From an uncultured Aureispira sp. (lineage in GTDB: Bacteria > Bacteroidota > Bacteroidia > Chitinophagales > Saprospiraceae), in contig CACVAQ010000177.1 in NCBI GenBank assembly GCA_902727865.1, positions 1-32,740 on the forward strand: DNA of 32,740 bases, in the 5' to 3' direction. The notes below the pieces were generated by a model that made no database searches, had not been told where the DNA came from, and saw only the letters and a program-made list of their open reading frames with translations. How positions within the stretch are numbered: position 1 is the first letter of the stretch; the number at the start of each line of letters is the position of its first letter. Shown piece after piece: positions 15,309 to 23,611 of this stretch. Position numbers and translations under genes: made by a program.

Positions 15309-17159
15309 TTAGTATTTCCACTTTCTGTTCACACCACCGTCACCAGCAGGCTTGTTTTGCTCTTGAGCATTATCCTCAGCAATGTAGAATTCTACCCGAC
15401 GATTCATGAAATGTTCGTTTTCTTTCTTGGCATTATCAATCAAGTTCTCAGCCTCACCATTGTATTTAACAACGAAACGGCTACGATCAATACCGTATTT
15501 ATTAACCAAATGATCAATACAAGTCATGGTACGATTGTACGACAACATATCGTTGTACTCTGTACTAGAACGTACATCTGTGTGACCATGAACCACAACT
15601 TTTAGTGTTGGATAACCTTTCATGACACTAGCAACATGTTGTAATTGCTCATATGCTTCTGGACGCATGTAATATTTATCCAAATCAAAATGAACCATTG
15701 GCAAGTACCAATCTTTCAACGTCCCTGTACCCGCTCCGTTTCCGTCTCCAGCACCTAGTGGATCATAGACTTCATCACCAATAACCAATGTTGGGTGTTT
15801 ACCTGTTTCAGGATCCCCAGGCATTACTTTAATATCCGTTTGTGTAATTGGCTTCGGTACTTGAGCAACACCATCTTCATCTGTAGGATATCCTGGTGGA
15901 GAATAAGGCTCTTTATCTTGGCTGTTTACAACACCATCACCATCAGAATCCAAAGAACGACCTTTGCTGTCTACTTCTGTATCTGGAGGCGTGTCTTTTT
16001 CTTCATCCAACGCATCTGGCACACCGTCATTATCTGTATCACGGAACCAATCATCGTCTAATTTCTCTTTCAAATCAGCAATATCTTGCATTGGGTAAAT
16101 CAAAGGATTCACAAACCATAAAGGCTGAATCGCTTTATCTTTTCTACCAATATTAAATCCTAAACGCAAACTTGTGTAATGAGGAATATCAATATTAGAA
16201 GTACGAGCTCCATTTTCTTTACGGCTTTTTCCATCAAAAAAGTCATCATCAGAAATGAAAGACTGGTGTTCTAAACCAATAGAAATACGAGGCGTAATCA
16301 AGTATTCAAATGACAAACCAACACTCACGAATGGGTTTAAAACCATACGGTCGTCGTTTTCGCCAATTGTGACTAAGTTATTCGCATTTTGTTGTGCAAG
16401 TGTTTCGTATTTTCCATCTAGAAAACCTTTCACTTCTTGCAATACAGCATCACGATCTGCTAATTTTGTAATATCATATTGTTGTCCTGCGGCACCACCA
16501 CCAGCAGAGTTCGCTAACATAGTCATTTGACCAGCATACGTTTGACCATTTTCGTCCAATGCATCAATTTTTGTGCTATATAAGTTTGCACCCAAACCAA
16601 GGATTAAATTCAAACTCCATTTGTTACTTTTCTTGTGGAATTTGATGTTGTTCAAGTTAAACACCATTTGCAAAGAAAGTGCATGGTGTTGCTCAATTTT
16701 GTAGTTGGCATAAAAAGCATCACTTGTCGTGTAGTCTCCAGGAGTTACTACATTTCCAACTGAAGAAGTGATTGTAAATGGATCTACATTAGGAAATGCT
16801 TTGTAATAAGATGGCGCGTAGTTAAATCCACTTGCCTGACCAAACATATATTCTGCTTTTATTGAGAATACATATCCAATTGATTTTCTTACATGAACAG
16901 ATGCTCCCCAACCAAATGAGGGTTTAACATCACCACTGACTAAGAAGCTACCTCCACCGATACCTAACTGCCACCAATCTCTTGGACGGCCAGGGAATTG
17001 GCTTTTACCTTCTTTCCAGTCAGCATGCTGTACCTGGTCTTTCTTGGTAATAAAATTGTCATCTGTTGGACGAACAGACACTTGTGCTTCAGAAGTATTC
17101 ATGGAGAGCAAAAATAAGGCTCCAGCAAAAACACCTCCTAATTTGTTGATTTTTTTCAT
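15309..17159 (-). CDS. OmpA-family outer-membrane protein with type-3-like calcium repeats
   Basis: A 616-residue protein with a signal peptide (about 1-25, ending SEAQ). Residues about 50-345 form a beta-barrel-like N-domain with aromatic, alternating strands. Residues about 371-415 hold thrombospondin type-3-like repeats (DTDNDGVPDALDEE, DSDGDGVVNSQD) that bind calcium in the family and act as a spacer. The C-terminal 110 residues (about 490-600) are an OmpA domain: VVHGHTD, YN..LS..RT and NRRVEFYI, the peptidoglycan-binding fold. It probably links outer membrane and cell wall. A close match to the TTG/TAnnTTTG promoter lies upstream with a leader of about 80 bases, and a terminator follows, so it is monocistronic and perhaps highly expressed. 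Confidence 0.92.
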   Translation of the reverse strand: MKKINKLGGVFAGALFLLSMNTSEAQVSVRPTDDNFITKKDQVQHADWKEGKSQFPGRPRDWWQLGIGGGSFLVSGDVKPSFGWGASVHVRKSIGYVFSIKAEYMFGQASGFNYAPSYYKAFPNVDPFTITSSVGNVVTPGDYTTSDAFYANYKIEQHHALSLQMVFNLNNIKFHKKSNKWSLNLILGLGANLYSTKIDALDENGQTYAGQMTMLANSAGGGAAGQQYDITKLADRDAVLQEVKGFLDGKYETLAQQNANNLVTIGENDDRMVLNPFVSVGLSFEYLITPRISIGLEHQSFISDDDFFDGKSRKENGARTSNIDIPHYTSLRLGFNIGRKDKAIQPLWFVNPLIYPMQDIADLKEKLDDDWFRDTDNDGVPDALDEEKDTPPDTEVDSKGRSLDSDGDGVVNSQDKEPYSPPGYPTDEDGVAQVPKPITQTDIKVMPGDPETGKHPTLVIGDEVYDPLGAGDGNGAGTGTLKDWYLPMVHFDLDKYYMRPEAYEQLQHVASVMKGYPTLKVVVHGHTDVRSSTEYNDMLSYNRTMTCIDHLVNKYGIDRSRFVVKYNGEAENLIDNAKKENEHFMNRRVEFYIAEDNAQEQNKPAGDGGVNRKWKY

Positions 17160-17246
17160 AATAGTTTTTTCTCTTTTTGGATTTAATTGGACTTAGAATT
17201 CCTTAAAATCGAATATTTTCTGTACAAATCTTAAGCCAAGAAGTCA

Positions 17247-17277
17247 CAAATTTACATTTTTTTTTTCTCTAAAACAA
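17247..17277 (-). promoter_or_regulatory. Promoter of the OmpA-family gene
   Basis: On the minus strand TTG (17275-17277), 20 bases, then TAAATTTG (17247-17254), matching the Bacteroidota consensus. The spacer contains a ten-base A run. Confidence 0.65.
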
Positions 17278-17303
17278 TAAATTATTGTACTAAGTAGCTA
17301 TAA

Positions 17304-17338
17304 AGGCTTAATTCTATTCATTTTATAGAATTAAGCCT
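17304..17338. terminator. Stem-loop downstream of the glutamate dehydrogenase gene
   Basis: AGGCTTAATTCTAT (17304-17317) and ATAGAATTAAGCCT (17325-17338) form a 14-bp perfect stem with a seven-base loop, about 200 bases after the stop of the minus-strand dehydrogenase gene. T-runs are weak, so the termination role is probable, not certain. The rest of the 387-base spacer 17160-17546 shows only the OmpA promoter. Confidence 0.6.
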
Positions 17339-17546
17339 AATTAGTTCTTGTTCAAATATACATTAGTTCAGTAAAAACCTTGTTAGATATATACATCAAG
17401 TATTTTTCAAAAATTGACTGGTAGAATGCAACTCCATAACGTACAAGTTTATTCGTGTAATCCAAATTATCAACGTCATTTAACAGCCTATATCCCTAGC
17501 AAACTCTGAAGATAAAATAGTTCCCTAATTTACCTGATTCGTTATT

Positions 17547-18794
17547 CTATTTTGTATTAGTTTCTGTTCCTAAAAGTTTTTCTAAAGCGATCGTTAATGC
17601 TGTTTTTGAAATTAAAACGCTCTTAGAATCTACTTTTCGAGTATTTTCCAATGCTTGTCTAATCACTTGTGAAACATCTGAAAAAATACTTTCATCGGTC
17701 AATAAGGCATGTGGTTGCATTAAGTACGCAAATACTCTTGCCATGCCACAATTCGCAATAAAGTCAGGAATGACACTAATTCGCTCGTCTACATTTTTAG
17801 CCGTAGGGCCAAAAAACACTTGGTCATCAATAAAAGGTACATTAGCACCACAAGAAACCACTTGCAAGCCGTTTTCTATCAAAGAATCCATTTGTCCTCT
17901 AGTGACTAACTTTGATGCTGCACCAGGAATAAATACGTCGGCTTCCAAATTCCAAATTTGGGCACTTGCTTCCTCAAAAGACAGCATATTTAACGCAGAC
18001 AGTTTATTACCATCTTTATTCAAATACAAACCAACCACCTCTGCAAAAGAAAGTCCTTCTGGGCTAATAATCCCTCCAGCAACATCAATAATTCCTACAA
18101 TTTTAGCGCCATCTTCTGCCAAATAATAAGCAGCAGCAGCAGCCACATTTCCCCAACCCTGAATAATTACCTTTTTGTCTTTCAAGGTGGTATTGTGATA
18201 CAAATCGTAGTAATGCACGACCGATTCAGCTACTCCATATCCTGTAATTAAATCAGCAACAGCTAATTTAGCTTCTATAGAAGGCGTAAATCTAGGGTCT
18301 TCTACAATTTTACTCACTCCTTGACGCAATTGCCCCAAAATTTCAATGCGATCCCCTTCATGAGATTTAAAATGTCCATTCACAATTCCCTGTTGAGGAT
18401 GCCACAAGCCTAAATCCTGTGTAATTGGAATAACATCTTTAAGTTCATCTATATTCAAATCACCACCTGTTCCGTAGTAATTTTTGAGCAATGGAATAAC
18501 CGCTTTGTACCAACGCTTTAGCACCTCATCTTTGCGAGGGTCGTTGGGGTCAAAATTAATTCCTGATTTTGCGCCACCAATATCCGGACCACAAACAGAG
18601 AATTTCACTTCCATTACTTTTGCTAGAGAAATCACTTCTTCTCGATTCAAGCCTTTTCGCATACGAGTACCACCTCCAGCAGCTCCACCTCTTAAAGAGT
18701 TAATTACCACCCAGCCTTTCGCAGTCGTCTCCTGATCTGTCCATTCAAAAACAATTTCAGGTTCTTGCTCTTTGTATTTTTGTAGTAGTTCCAT
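17547..18794 (-). CDS. Glu/Leu/Phe/Val dehydrogenase
   Basis: A 415-residue amino-acid dehydrogenase that reversibly deaminates an amino acid to its 2-oxo acid with NAD(P). The substrate loop GGAAGGGTR (36-44), Lys64, GGAKSGI with Lys76, and catalytic Asp112 in GTGGDLNIDEL are all in place. The C-terminal Rossmann domain shows IQGWGNVAAAAAYYL followed by IVGIIDVAGG. Glutamate dehydrogenase (GdhA-type) is the default reading; leucine or valine dehydrogenase cannot be excluded from sequence, and the 415-residue length fits the hexameric NAD-dependent branch. Promoter and start lie very close together, implying a leader of roughly a dozen bases. The divergent neighbour is the arginase-fold gene; a nitrogen link is tempting but unproven. 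Confidence 0.9.
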   Translation of the reverse strand: MELLQKYKEQEPEIVFEWTDQETTAKGWVVINSLRGGAAGGGTRMRKGLNREEVISLAKVMEVKFSVCGPDIGGAKSGINFDPNDPRKDEVLKRWYKAVIPLLKNYYGTGGDLNIDELKDVIPITQDLGLWHPQQGIVNGHFKSHEGDRIEILGQLRQGVSKIVEDPRFTPSIEAKLAVADLITGYGVAESVVHYYDLYHNTTLKDKKVIIQGWGNVAAAAAYYLAEDGAKIVGIIDVAGGIISPEGLSFAEVVGLYLNKDGNKLSALNMLSFEEASAQIWNLEADVFIPGAASKLVTRGQMDSLIENGLQVVSCGANVPFIDDQVFFGPTAKNVDERISVIPDFIANCGMARVFAYLMQPHALLTDESIFSDVSQVIRQALENTRKVDSKSVLISKTALTIALEKLLGTETNTK

Positions 18795-18813
18795 TATATC
18801 TTATTTTTGCGTG

Positions 18814-18821
18814 CAAATATA
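18814..18821 (-). promoter_or_regulatory. Promoter -7 element of the dehydrogenase gene
   Basis: TATATTTG on the minus strand matches TAnnTTTG exactly, only about 20 bases before the start codon, so the mRNA leader would be very short. No clear TTG at -33. Confidence 0.55.
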
Positions 18822-18964
18822 GGCTATTTGGATTAAAAACTACCTTTATCTTTAAAATCTTTTTGCTAATTGATATTATCTTGTATTATTACACGTAATA
18901 CTCTAAAAACAGCCTTAGTAAGTACAATTTTTTACTATAAAAATTCGCCTTTCAACGATTTATA

Positions 18965-20050
18965 ATGATCCAGAATCTTGTCAAAAACACAGCCTCCTCG
19001 TTCCTAGAACCAACAACCTTTGAAACCTATCAATATGGGCAATCCATTCTACAATATCAAGGAGGGGCGATTGATTTAAAACCAGTTGACATTGCCATTT
19101 TTAGTTGGGGAAATGCGGAACAATACCAAGATATTCGAACCGCTCTTTATCAATTGAGCACTAATTTTAATTCTAAAAAAATCGTTGATTTAGGAGTCGT
19201 AGATCAGAACTTGGTTCCTTTAGTAGAATTAATTGATTTGCTCTTACAACAAAATGTCTTTCCTATTATTATCAGTGCAGACAATAGAGCTATTGAAGCG
19301 CAGCTAAAAGCCTATGAGCGAAAAGACGAGTTGCTCAATTTAGCTTTATTTGACAGTACAGTTCCCTACGCCTTAGAATCCCCCCCTTTATTAATCAACC
19401 GATTGCTGAAATATCATCCTCAACTATTATTTCATTTAAATTGCATTGGTGCGCAATCCTATTTAACGAATAAACAAGCCGTTGACTTTCTGGAAGATAA
19501 GTATTTTGAAGTACATCGTTTGGGAAAAATACAATCTAGGCTAGAGGAAATAGAGCCCATGGTTCGAAATGCGGATTTGACCGCCTTTAGTCTTGCCAGT
19601 ATTCGGGCAGCAGATGCCCCCGCTCAAGTGTACAAAAACCCAAATGGTTTATTGGCCGTTGAAGCCTGCAAAATTATGCGTTACATCACCATGAGCGACC
19701 AAATCTCGTCCTTGTGCATCCATAGTTTTGACTCAACAGCCAGCGATCAGGCACAAACAGCCAATATGATTGCTCAGTTAATCTGGTTTGCCGTAGAAGG
19801 TTTTTTTGCTAGAACGCAGGAACTTCCTGTAGACAAAAAAGAGCTAAGGGCTTATGTTGTAGACAATAAGACGCTAGGCGTTCCCATTGCATTTTATAAA
19901 AGTTCAAAAAGTGATCGTTGGTGGTTCGAAATTCCAAAAACATTACACCCAAAACATCAATTATTGGCTTGTTCTTATCGAGACTATCAAATTGCTTGTG
20001 ATGGAGATTTACCTGACCGTATTTTAAATGCGATTAATCGACTTACTTAA
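18965..20050 (+). CDS. Arginase/formimidoylglutamase-fold protein lacking metal ligands
   Basis: A 361-residue protein of the arginase/ureohydrolase fold, of the type often labelled formimidoylglutamase in Bacteroidota. Fold landmarks are in order, but the manganese-binding motifs are not: the GGDH position reads SADN (104-107), the DAHxD position reads DSTVP (130-134), and the SxDxDxxDP position reads FSLASIRAADAP (208-219). Only one or two of the six usual ligands could remain. PNGLLAVEACKIMRY and the C-terminal tail match the family. It is probably a non-catalytic homologue or has a different chemistry; it should not be read as evidence of arginine or histidine breakdown. Its end overlaps the convergent TonB-C gene by eight bases. 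Confidence 0.75.
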   Translation: MIQNLVKNTASSFLEPTTFETYQYGQSILQYQGGAIDLKPVDIAIFSWGNAEQYQDIRTALYQLSTNFNSKKIVDLGVVDQNLVPLVELIDLLLQQNVFPIIISADNRAIEAQLKAYERKDELLNLALFDSTVPYALESPPLLINRLLKYHPQLLFHLNCIGAQSYLTNKQAVDFLEDKYFEVHRLGKIQSRLEEIEPMVRNADLTAFSLASIRAADAPAQVYKNPNGLLAVEACKIMRYITMSDQISSLCIHSFDSTASDQAQTANMIAQLIWFAVEGFFARTQELPVDKKELRAYVVDNKTLGVPIAFYKSSKSDRWWFEIPKTLHPKHQLLACSYRDYQIACDGDLPDRILNAINRLT

Positions 20051-20804
20051 TCAATTCTAAGACTCGAACAACTTCTATCTCTTCGTATTTTTTTTGAATC
20101 AGGGCATTTAGTGTAATCAATTGACCGGCACGCATTTTTTTTAGGCTTTTTAACATCTCTTTACTCAAGGTATTTCCTCTTGTCTCTAAGCGTAGTTCGT
20201 TTCCTTTGTGCTCTATTTTCAAAGTCAAAAAGCGAACCTCATAGGTATTACCATAATAATCTCGAACCAATAAATAACGCTTCAACAAAGGTTTTAGTTC
20301 TTCTTTGGTAATTTTATTTTGATACATTGTCCCCCAATGTATTTGGTATGTTTTTTTGTTACTTGCACTGGCTGTCGCTATTTTTTTAAACCGAATAGGC
20401 AAGGTCATCTTTGTAGCAACAGGTATTCCATCCCTTAGAGCAGGTCTAAAATCGGGCATCATACGCACGACTCGCATCGCTTCCTGTCCACAGCCTGCTC
20501 CTATATTTCGGATCAACTCCAAATGAGTAATTTTCCCTTCTGCTGTTACAGAAAAACGGACCACGACCACACCTTCCACATTTCGAGCTCTAGCGCTATC
20601 TGGGTAGACGATATTTTCATTGATAAAGGCTTGTATTTTAGGCACCGAACAAGCTTGTCGTTGTTCTTCACTAATCAAAGGGTCATCACAGCCCTCAAAT
20701 AAAGGTGGAATATCTACGCTTGTTAAAATAGAAGAATCTTGCGGTTGAGCAATTAGGCTTCCTCCAAACAAAAATAAAAAAAAGGCAAATATATACTTGT
20801 TCAT
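20043..20804 (-). CDS. Exported TonB C-terminal-domain protein with extra C-terminal domain
   Basis: A 253-residue protein. A signal peptide (about 1-20, ending LIAQP) is followed by a TonB-C domain (about 32-140) with the Bacteroidota-type entry PLFEGCDDP, a pair of Cys, YPDSARARNVEGVVVVRFSV and the terminal MPDFRPALRDGIPV. Classical TonB has an uncleaved membrane anchor and a Pro-rich linker; both are absent here, so this is not a simple energy transducer. Residues about 150-253 form a second beta-rich unit (VRDYYGNTYEVRFLTLKI ... LSKEMLKSLKKMRAGQLITL) that loosely resembles the C-terminal Ig-like domains of GldM; this is my inference. It overlaps the arginase-fold gene tail-to-tail by eight bases. 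Confidence 0.8.
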   Translation of the reverse strand: MNKYIFAFFLFLFGGSLIAQPQDSSILTSVDIPPLFEGCDDPLISEEQRQACSVPKIQAFINENIVYPDSARARNVEGVVVVRFSVTAEGKITHLELIRNIGAGCGQEAMRVVRMMPDFRPALRDGIPVATKMTLPIRFKKIATASASNKKTYQIHWGTMYQNKITKEELKPLLKRYLLVRDYYGNTYEVRFLTLKIEHKGNELRLETRGNTLSKEMLKSLKKMRAGQLITLNALIQKKYEEIEVVRVLELIK

Positions 20805-20888
20805 AGTTATCTATTCAGTGTCCATTTTGAAAACGCCCCCAAATGCTTGAATCATTGTCCCCCAAAAAGGCTATTTTCTGCTTGCTTA

Positions 20889-20931
20889 ATAAAAAAAGAG
20901 AAAACTTACTGGACAGTAAATTTTCTCTTTT
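20889..20931 (-). terminator. Terminator of the small TonB-C gene
   Basis: AAAAGAGAAAA (20894-20904), TTACTG, a GA turn, CAGTAA and TTTTCTCTTTT (20921-20931) fold into a long stem with one mismatch. It lies directly after the stop of the 126-residue TonB-C gene. Confidence 0.85.
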
Positions 20932-20970
20932 AATCCTTAAATTAGTCAACAGGTAACCCTGTAAACTTTT

Positions 20971-21351
20971 TTATTTTGCAGTAAATTTAACAACTAGCTC
21001 CCATTCCATTTCTGCTGTTGCGCCATCTACTTTTGCAGGCAACCAAGCTGGCATTAAATTTATGATTCGAATTACTTCTTGATCACAAGCTTCTGTTAAA
21101 TTTTCAACAATAGTAATATCGGTTAGCTCACCAGAGCTTTTCACCATAAATGAAGCGACAACCTCGCCTCCTGGATTACCGTCAGGATGTTTTAGATTGC
21201 TAAAAACAAACTGCATCATTTTCATATCAGCGCAATCTACATCTGCGGGATCATCACAACCTGGAAATCTAGGTTCGTCCTCTTGGGCAGAAGCACCGTG
21301 AGCAAGTAAGACAAAAACACAAACGAGTATAGAGGAAAATATTTTTTTCAT
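20971..21351 (-). CDS. Small exported TonB C-terminal-domain protein
   Basis: A 126-residue protein: signal peptide (about 1-22, ending GASAQ) and one TonB-C domain with the entry PRFPGCDDP, paired cysteines, and MPAWLPAKVDGA near the end. It is a shorter relative of the TonB-C protein encoded just downstream and likewise lacks a membrane anchor and Pro-rich linker. It may contact an outer-membrane partner from the periplasm, but no receptor is encoded nearby. A promoter candidate and its own terminator indicate a separate transcript from the larger TonB-C gene. Confidence 0.83.
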   Translation of the reverse strand: MKKIFSSILVCVFVLLAHGASAQEDEPRFPGCDDPADVDCADMKMMQFVFSNLKHPDGNPGGEVVASFMVKSSGELTDITIVENLTEACDQEVIRIINLMPAWLPAKVDGATAEMEWELVVKFTAK

Positions 21352-21385
21352 TAGAATGTTTTTTAAGCAAAAGAAGTCCTTATTT

Positions 21386-21413
21386 TAAAGGTACCTATTT
21401 TTTAAATAGTCAA
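21386..21413 (-). promoter_or_regulatory. Promoter candidate for the small TonB-C gene
   Basis: On the minus strand TTG (21411-21413), 17 bases, then TACCTTTA (21386-21393), one base off TAnnTTTG. Confidence 0.5.
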
Positions 21414-21551
21414 TAGAATTGTATCCATCTACATCAAAAAATCATACCATAAATGGTTTTCAGCTAAAACAAATTTAATTTTTTTTTTTGAATACTTCTA
21501 ATCTTTCTATATTATTTAACCTAAAAGTTTAGTTAAAAAGTATGTAAAAGG

Positions 21552-21623
21552 ATGAAAATATTGTTTTTTTTACTCTTTTTAGCAATTATTTTTTTTGTAG
21601 ATAAACAAGACGCTCCAAAATAG
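21552..21623 (+). CDS. Possible 23-residue hydrophobic peptide
   Basis: An ATG preceded by AAAAGG opens a 23-codon frame encoding a single hydrophobic helix (about residues 3-16) with a charged C-terminal end (DKQDAPK). It is on the strand opposite to both neighbouring genes in a 287-base spacer. Such peptides occur as small membrane proteins or type I toxins, but this could equally be chance in AT-rich DNA. A hairpin-like run (TAACCTAAA/TTTAGTTA) lies just upstream. Confidence 0.3.
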   Translation: MKILFFLLFLAIIFFVDKQDAPK

Positions 21624-21638
21624 AACACCTTTCTTCGT

Positions 21639-22292
21639 TTATTTGATCTCTAAATTCTTTTTTGCTAATCGTTTCGCTCGACGATGATAGGCTTTTTCTG
21701 AATCAAAGAGCGTATAACCTATGTAGGTCGTTAGGGCGGAATGACGAAGGGTGGACTCCTCATATACTCTAAATTTAGTTACGCCTATTTGCAAGCGAGT
21801 ACCAAATCTAAATTGGTTCCAACTTCCTTCTACACCTAAGACTGCATTAATATTCCCCCAAAGACTGCCATCGCCACCATCATACAGACCAACTCCTTGT
21901 TGATAACCAATCTCTACACCTGTCTCTACTATTAGCCCCCAATTCTTTGGGAACTCCCAGTGCAAACCTCCATATATTGGTAAGGTAATATACCAGTTTT
22001 TCCAAGCAAAACCAACCAAAGGATGGTTACTTGTTCCCATCGCAACCCAGGAGCATCCAGTTGAAAACTGGAAACGTTTCCAACTATATTCGTATTCAAA
22101 GCTAAAATATTCTGCATGTAAGATTGGAAATCTATTTAATTCGTCATATAGAGGTCCTTTCTTAAATCCTTCATGCATTTGAGATTGAAGTTTGGACATT
22201 GTCCAGCCTCCATAAAGGCTTATCTTATGTTGTGCTTGAGTACTTAAGGTCAAAAAACTAAGCAGTATAATAATTAATTGTATTTTTTTCAT
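21639..22292 (-). CDS. Outer-membrane beta-barrel protein, function unknown
   Basis: A 217-residue protein with a signal peptide (about 1-20, ending STQAQ) and a mature part of short amphipathic, aromatic-rich strands (HKISLYGGW, FSFEYEYSW, WYITLPIYGGLHW), typical of a small 8-10-stranded barrel. It ends in a basic tail (RRAKRLAKKN). The start is the ATG at 22292 and not the upstream in-frame ATG at 22346, since 22292 begins directly at the signal peptide and lies four bases after the stop of the crystallin-like lipoprotein gene. The two are therefore an operon, and the barrel may anchor or present the lipoprotein. No specific family was recognised. Confidence 0.8.
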   Translation of the reverse strand: MKKIQLIIILLSFLTLSTQAQHKISLYGGWTMSKLQSQMHEGFKKGPLYDELNRFPILHAEYFSFEYEYSWKRFQFSTGCSWVAMGTSNHPLVGFAWKNWYITLPIYGGLHWEFPKNWGLIVETGVEIGYQQGVGLYDGGDGSLWGNINAVLGVEGSWNQFRFGTRLQIGVTKFRVYEESTLRHSALTTYIGYTLFDSEKAYHRRAKRLAKKNLEIK

Positions 22293-22296
22293 AATC

Positions 22297-23325
22297 CTAT
22301 TGATTGTATAAATCATTAAATACTCTATCATCTGCATAACACCCATCCCATATTGCTTTAATTCTAAGGCTTGAGATTTGGTCGTTCATGTGGCCACAAA
22401 AAGGCCCACGAACCCATACCTCATTTAGCATACTAAAACATAATCCTGGAGCAGCATTTATATTGTTTTTCTTAATAATTTGAATAGAAAAACCACAACT
22501 ATAAACAGCGTAATCTTTATCTTTGTAGTACCCAATTGCCATAGCGTCAGCTCCAGCGATATAGTTTGAGCATTTCGAAGAAATACAATCGTTCCAATTA
22601 TTTCCATTAGTTTGAAATTCAAAACTTAAATCAGGGTTTGCTGCCATTGTAAAACAGTTCCAATCTCCATAGCTCCAAATAACTGTATTAGGAGCTGTTT
22701 CAACAACCAGTTCAGAACCATTATAATTATCATGCTCATAAACAGTTAAAACAGGGTTACGTTGATGACTTAATTGTCCTCCTTTAATTCCTATAAATTG
22801 TTCTAAATTTCTTGGTAGGTCTTTGTTAATTTGTAACTCTTCATAAATAGCTTCAACACCTTCTAGTGCATTTGTATAAATAGACGGATTATTATAATCT
22901 ATATCTGTGCCATATTTGTTCAATAGCCTAGTTCTTAATTCATCAATTCTCAAAGATACTTTAAAACGTCTTCCAATGAATGGGTTTTCATCATGCTTCT
23001 CCATATAATCATAACCATCAAACTCTGAATCAAATAAATAATAATGACCAGCAGGTTTATCTGGCAGCAAAAATGTAACAAAGTTACTAGTACCACTCAA
23101 AGCCTCCAAAGCCAAAGCATTTTCATCTTGTACTACCTCAGTAGTACTTCCGTCCACATAATAAAGTGGATAAGCCTTGCCTTGATAATGGTACACCACA
23201 TCAGGTTTGGGCGTATTTCTTGCTGTTGTTTCTTGTACAGCTTCTCTAGTCGTCAGTTCAGCTTCTTTCTTGGAACAGCTAAAAACTATTGTGAGTAGCA
23301 ATAAGGAACATAAAATCGTTTTCAT
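22297..23325 (-). CDS. Lipoprotein with beta/gamma-crystallin-like domain
   Basis: A 342-residue protein. The start is the ATG at 23325, immediately before a lipoprotein signal ending VFSC (Cys17); the in-frame ATG at 23379 would bury the signal. After a linker and a helical region (about 25-190), the C-terminal part (about 190-340) opens VYEHDNYNGSELVVE, the Greek-key signature of beta/gamma-crystallins (aromatic-x-x-x-Y-x-G), and has a later MNDQISSLRI strand like the N/D-x-S-S calcium site of that fold. Six or more cysteines in this part may form disulfides. Microbial crystallin-type domains bind calcium and are often surface proteins; the ligand here is unknown. It is co-transcribed with the barrel gene downstream. 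Confidence 0.75.
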   Translation of the reverse strand: MKTILCSLLLLTIVFSCSKKEAELTTREAVQETTARNTPKPDVVYHYQGKAYPLYYVDGSTTEVVQDENALALEALSGTSNFVTFLLPDKPAGHYYLFDSEFDGYDYMEKHDENPFIGRRFKVSLRIDELRTRLLNKYGTDIDYNNPSIYTNALEGVEAIYEELQINKDLPRNLEQFIGIKGGQLSHQRNPVLTVYEHDNYNGSELVVETAPNTVIWSYGDWNCFTMAANPDLSFEFQTNGNNWNDCISSKCSNYIAGADAMAIGYYKDKDYAVYSCGFSIQIIKKNNINAAPGLCFSMLNEVWVRGPFCGHMNDQISSLRIKAIWDGCYADDRVFNDLYNQ

Positions 23326-23530
23326 AAAAATTTGTTTTTTAATTGTGAAATTATTTAATACAAAAAATATCAGAATCAAGTTACATTCTCCAAAAGTGCA
23401 TTTGATTTAACGAATAGAATAATTAAAAATTAATTATTTTTACATAAATATATATTAAAAATAACATATTTAATTAATCAACCAACAATCATTGCATTTA
23501 AATATATTTCTATCAACATCAAAACAACAA

Positions 23531-23572
23531 AAAAGGTCTTCTACACTGATTTAACAGCATAGAAGACCTTTT
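23531..23572 (-). terminator. Terminator of the atpC gene
   Basis: AAAAGGTCTTCTA (23531-23543) and TAGAAGACCTTTT (23560-23572) form a 13-bp stem. It lies 40 bases after the atpC stop, on the minus strand ending in T4 or more. Confidence 0.85.
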
Positions 23573-23611
23573 AATTCTTAACAAGTAAGAATTAGCATTC
23601 AAATGAAGAAC

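Noticed and set aside
23326-23379. Upstream ATG for the crystallin-like lipoprotein
   Set aside because: It would place 18 extra residues before an otherwise well-formed lipoprotein signal peptide.
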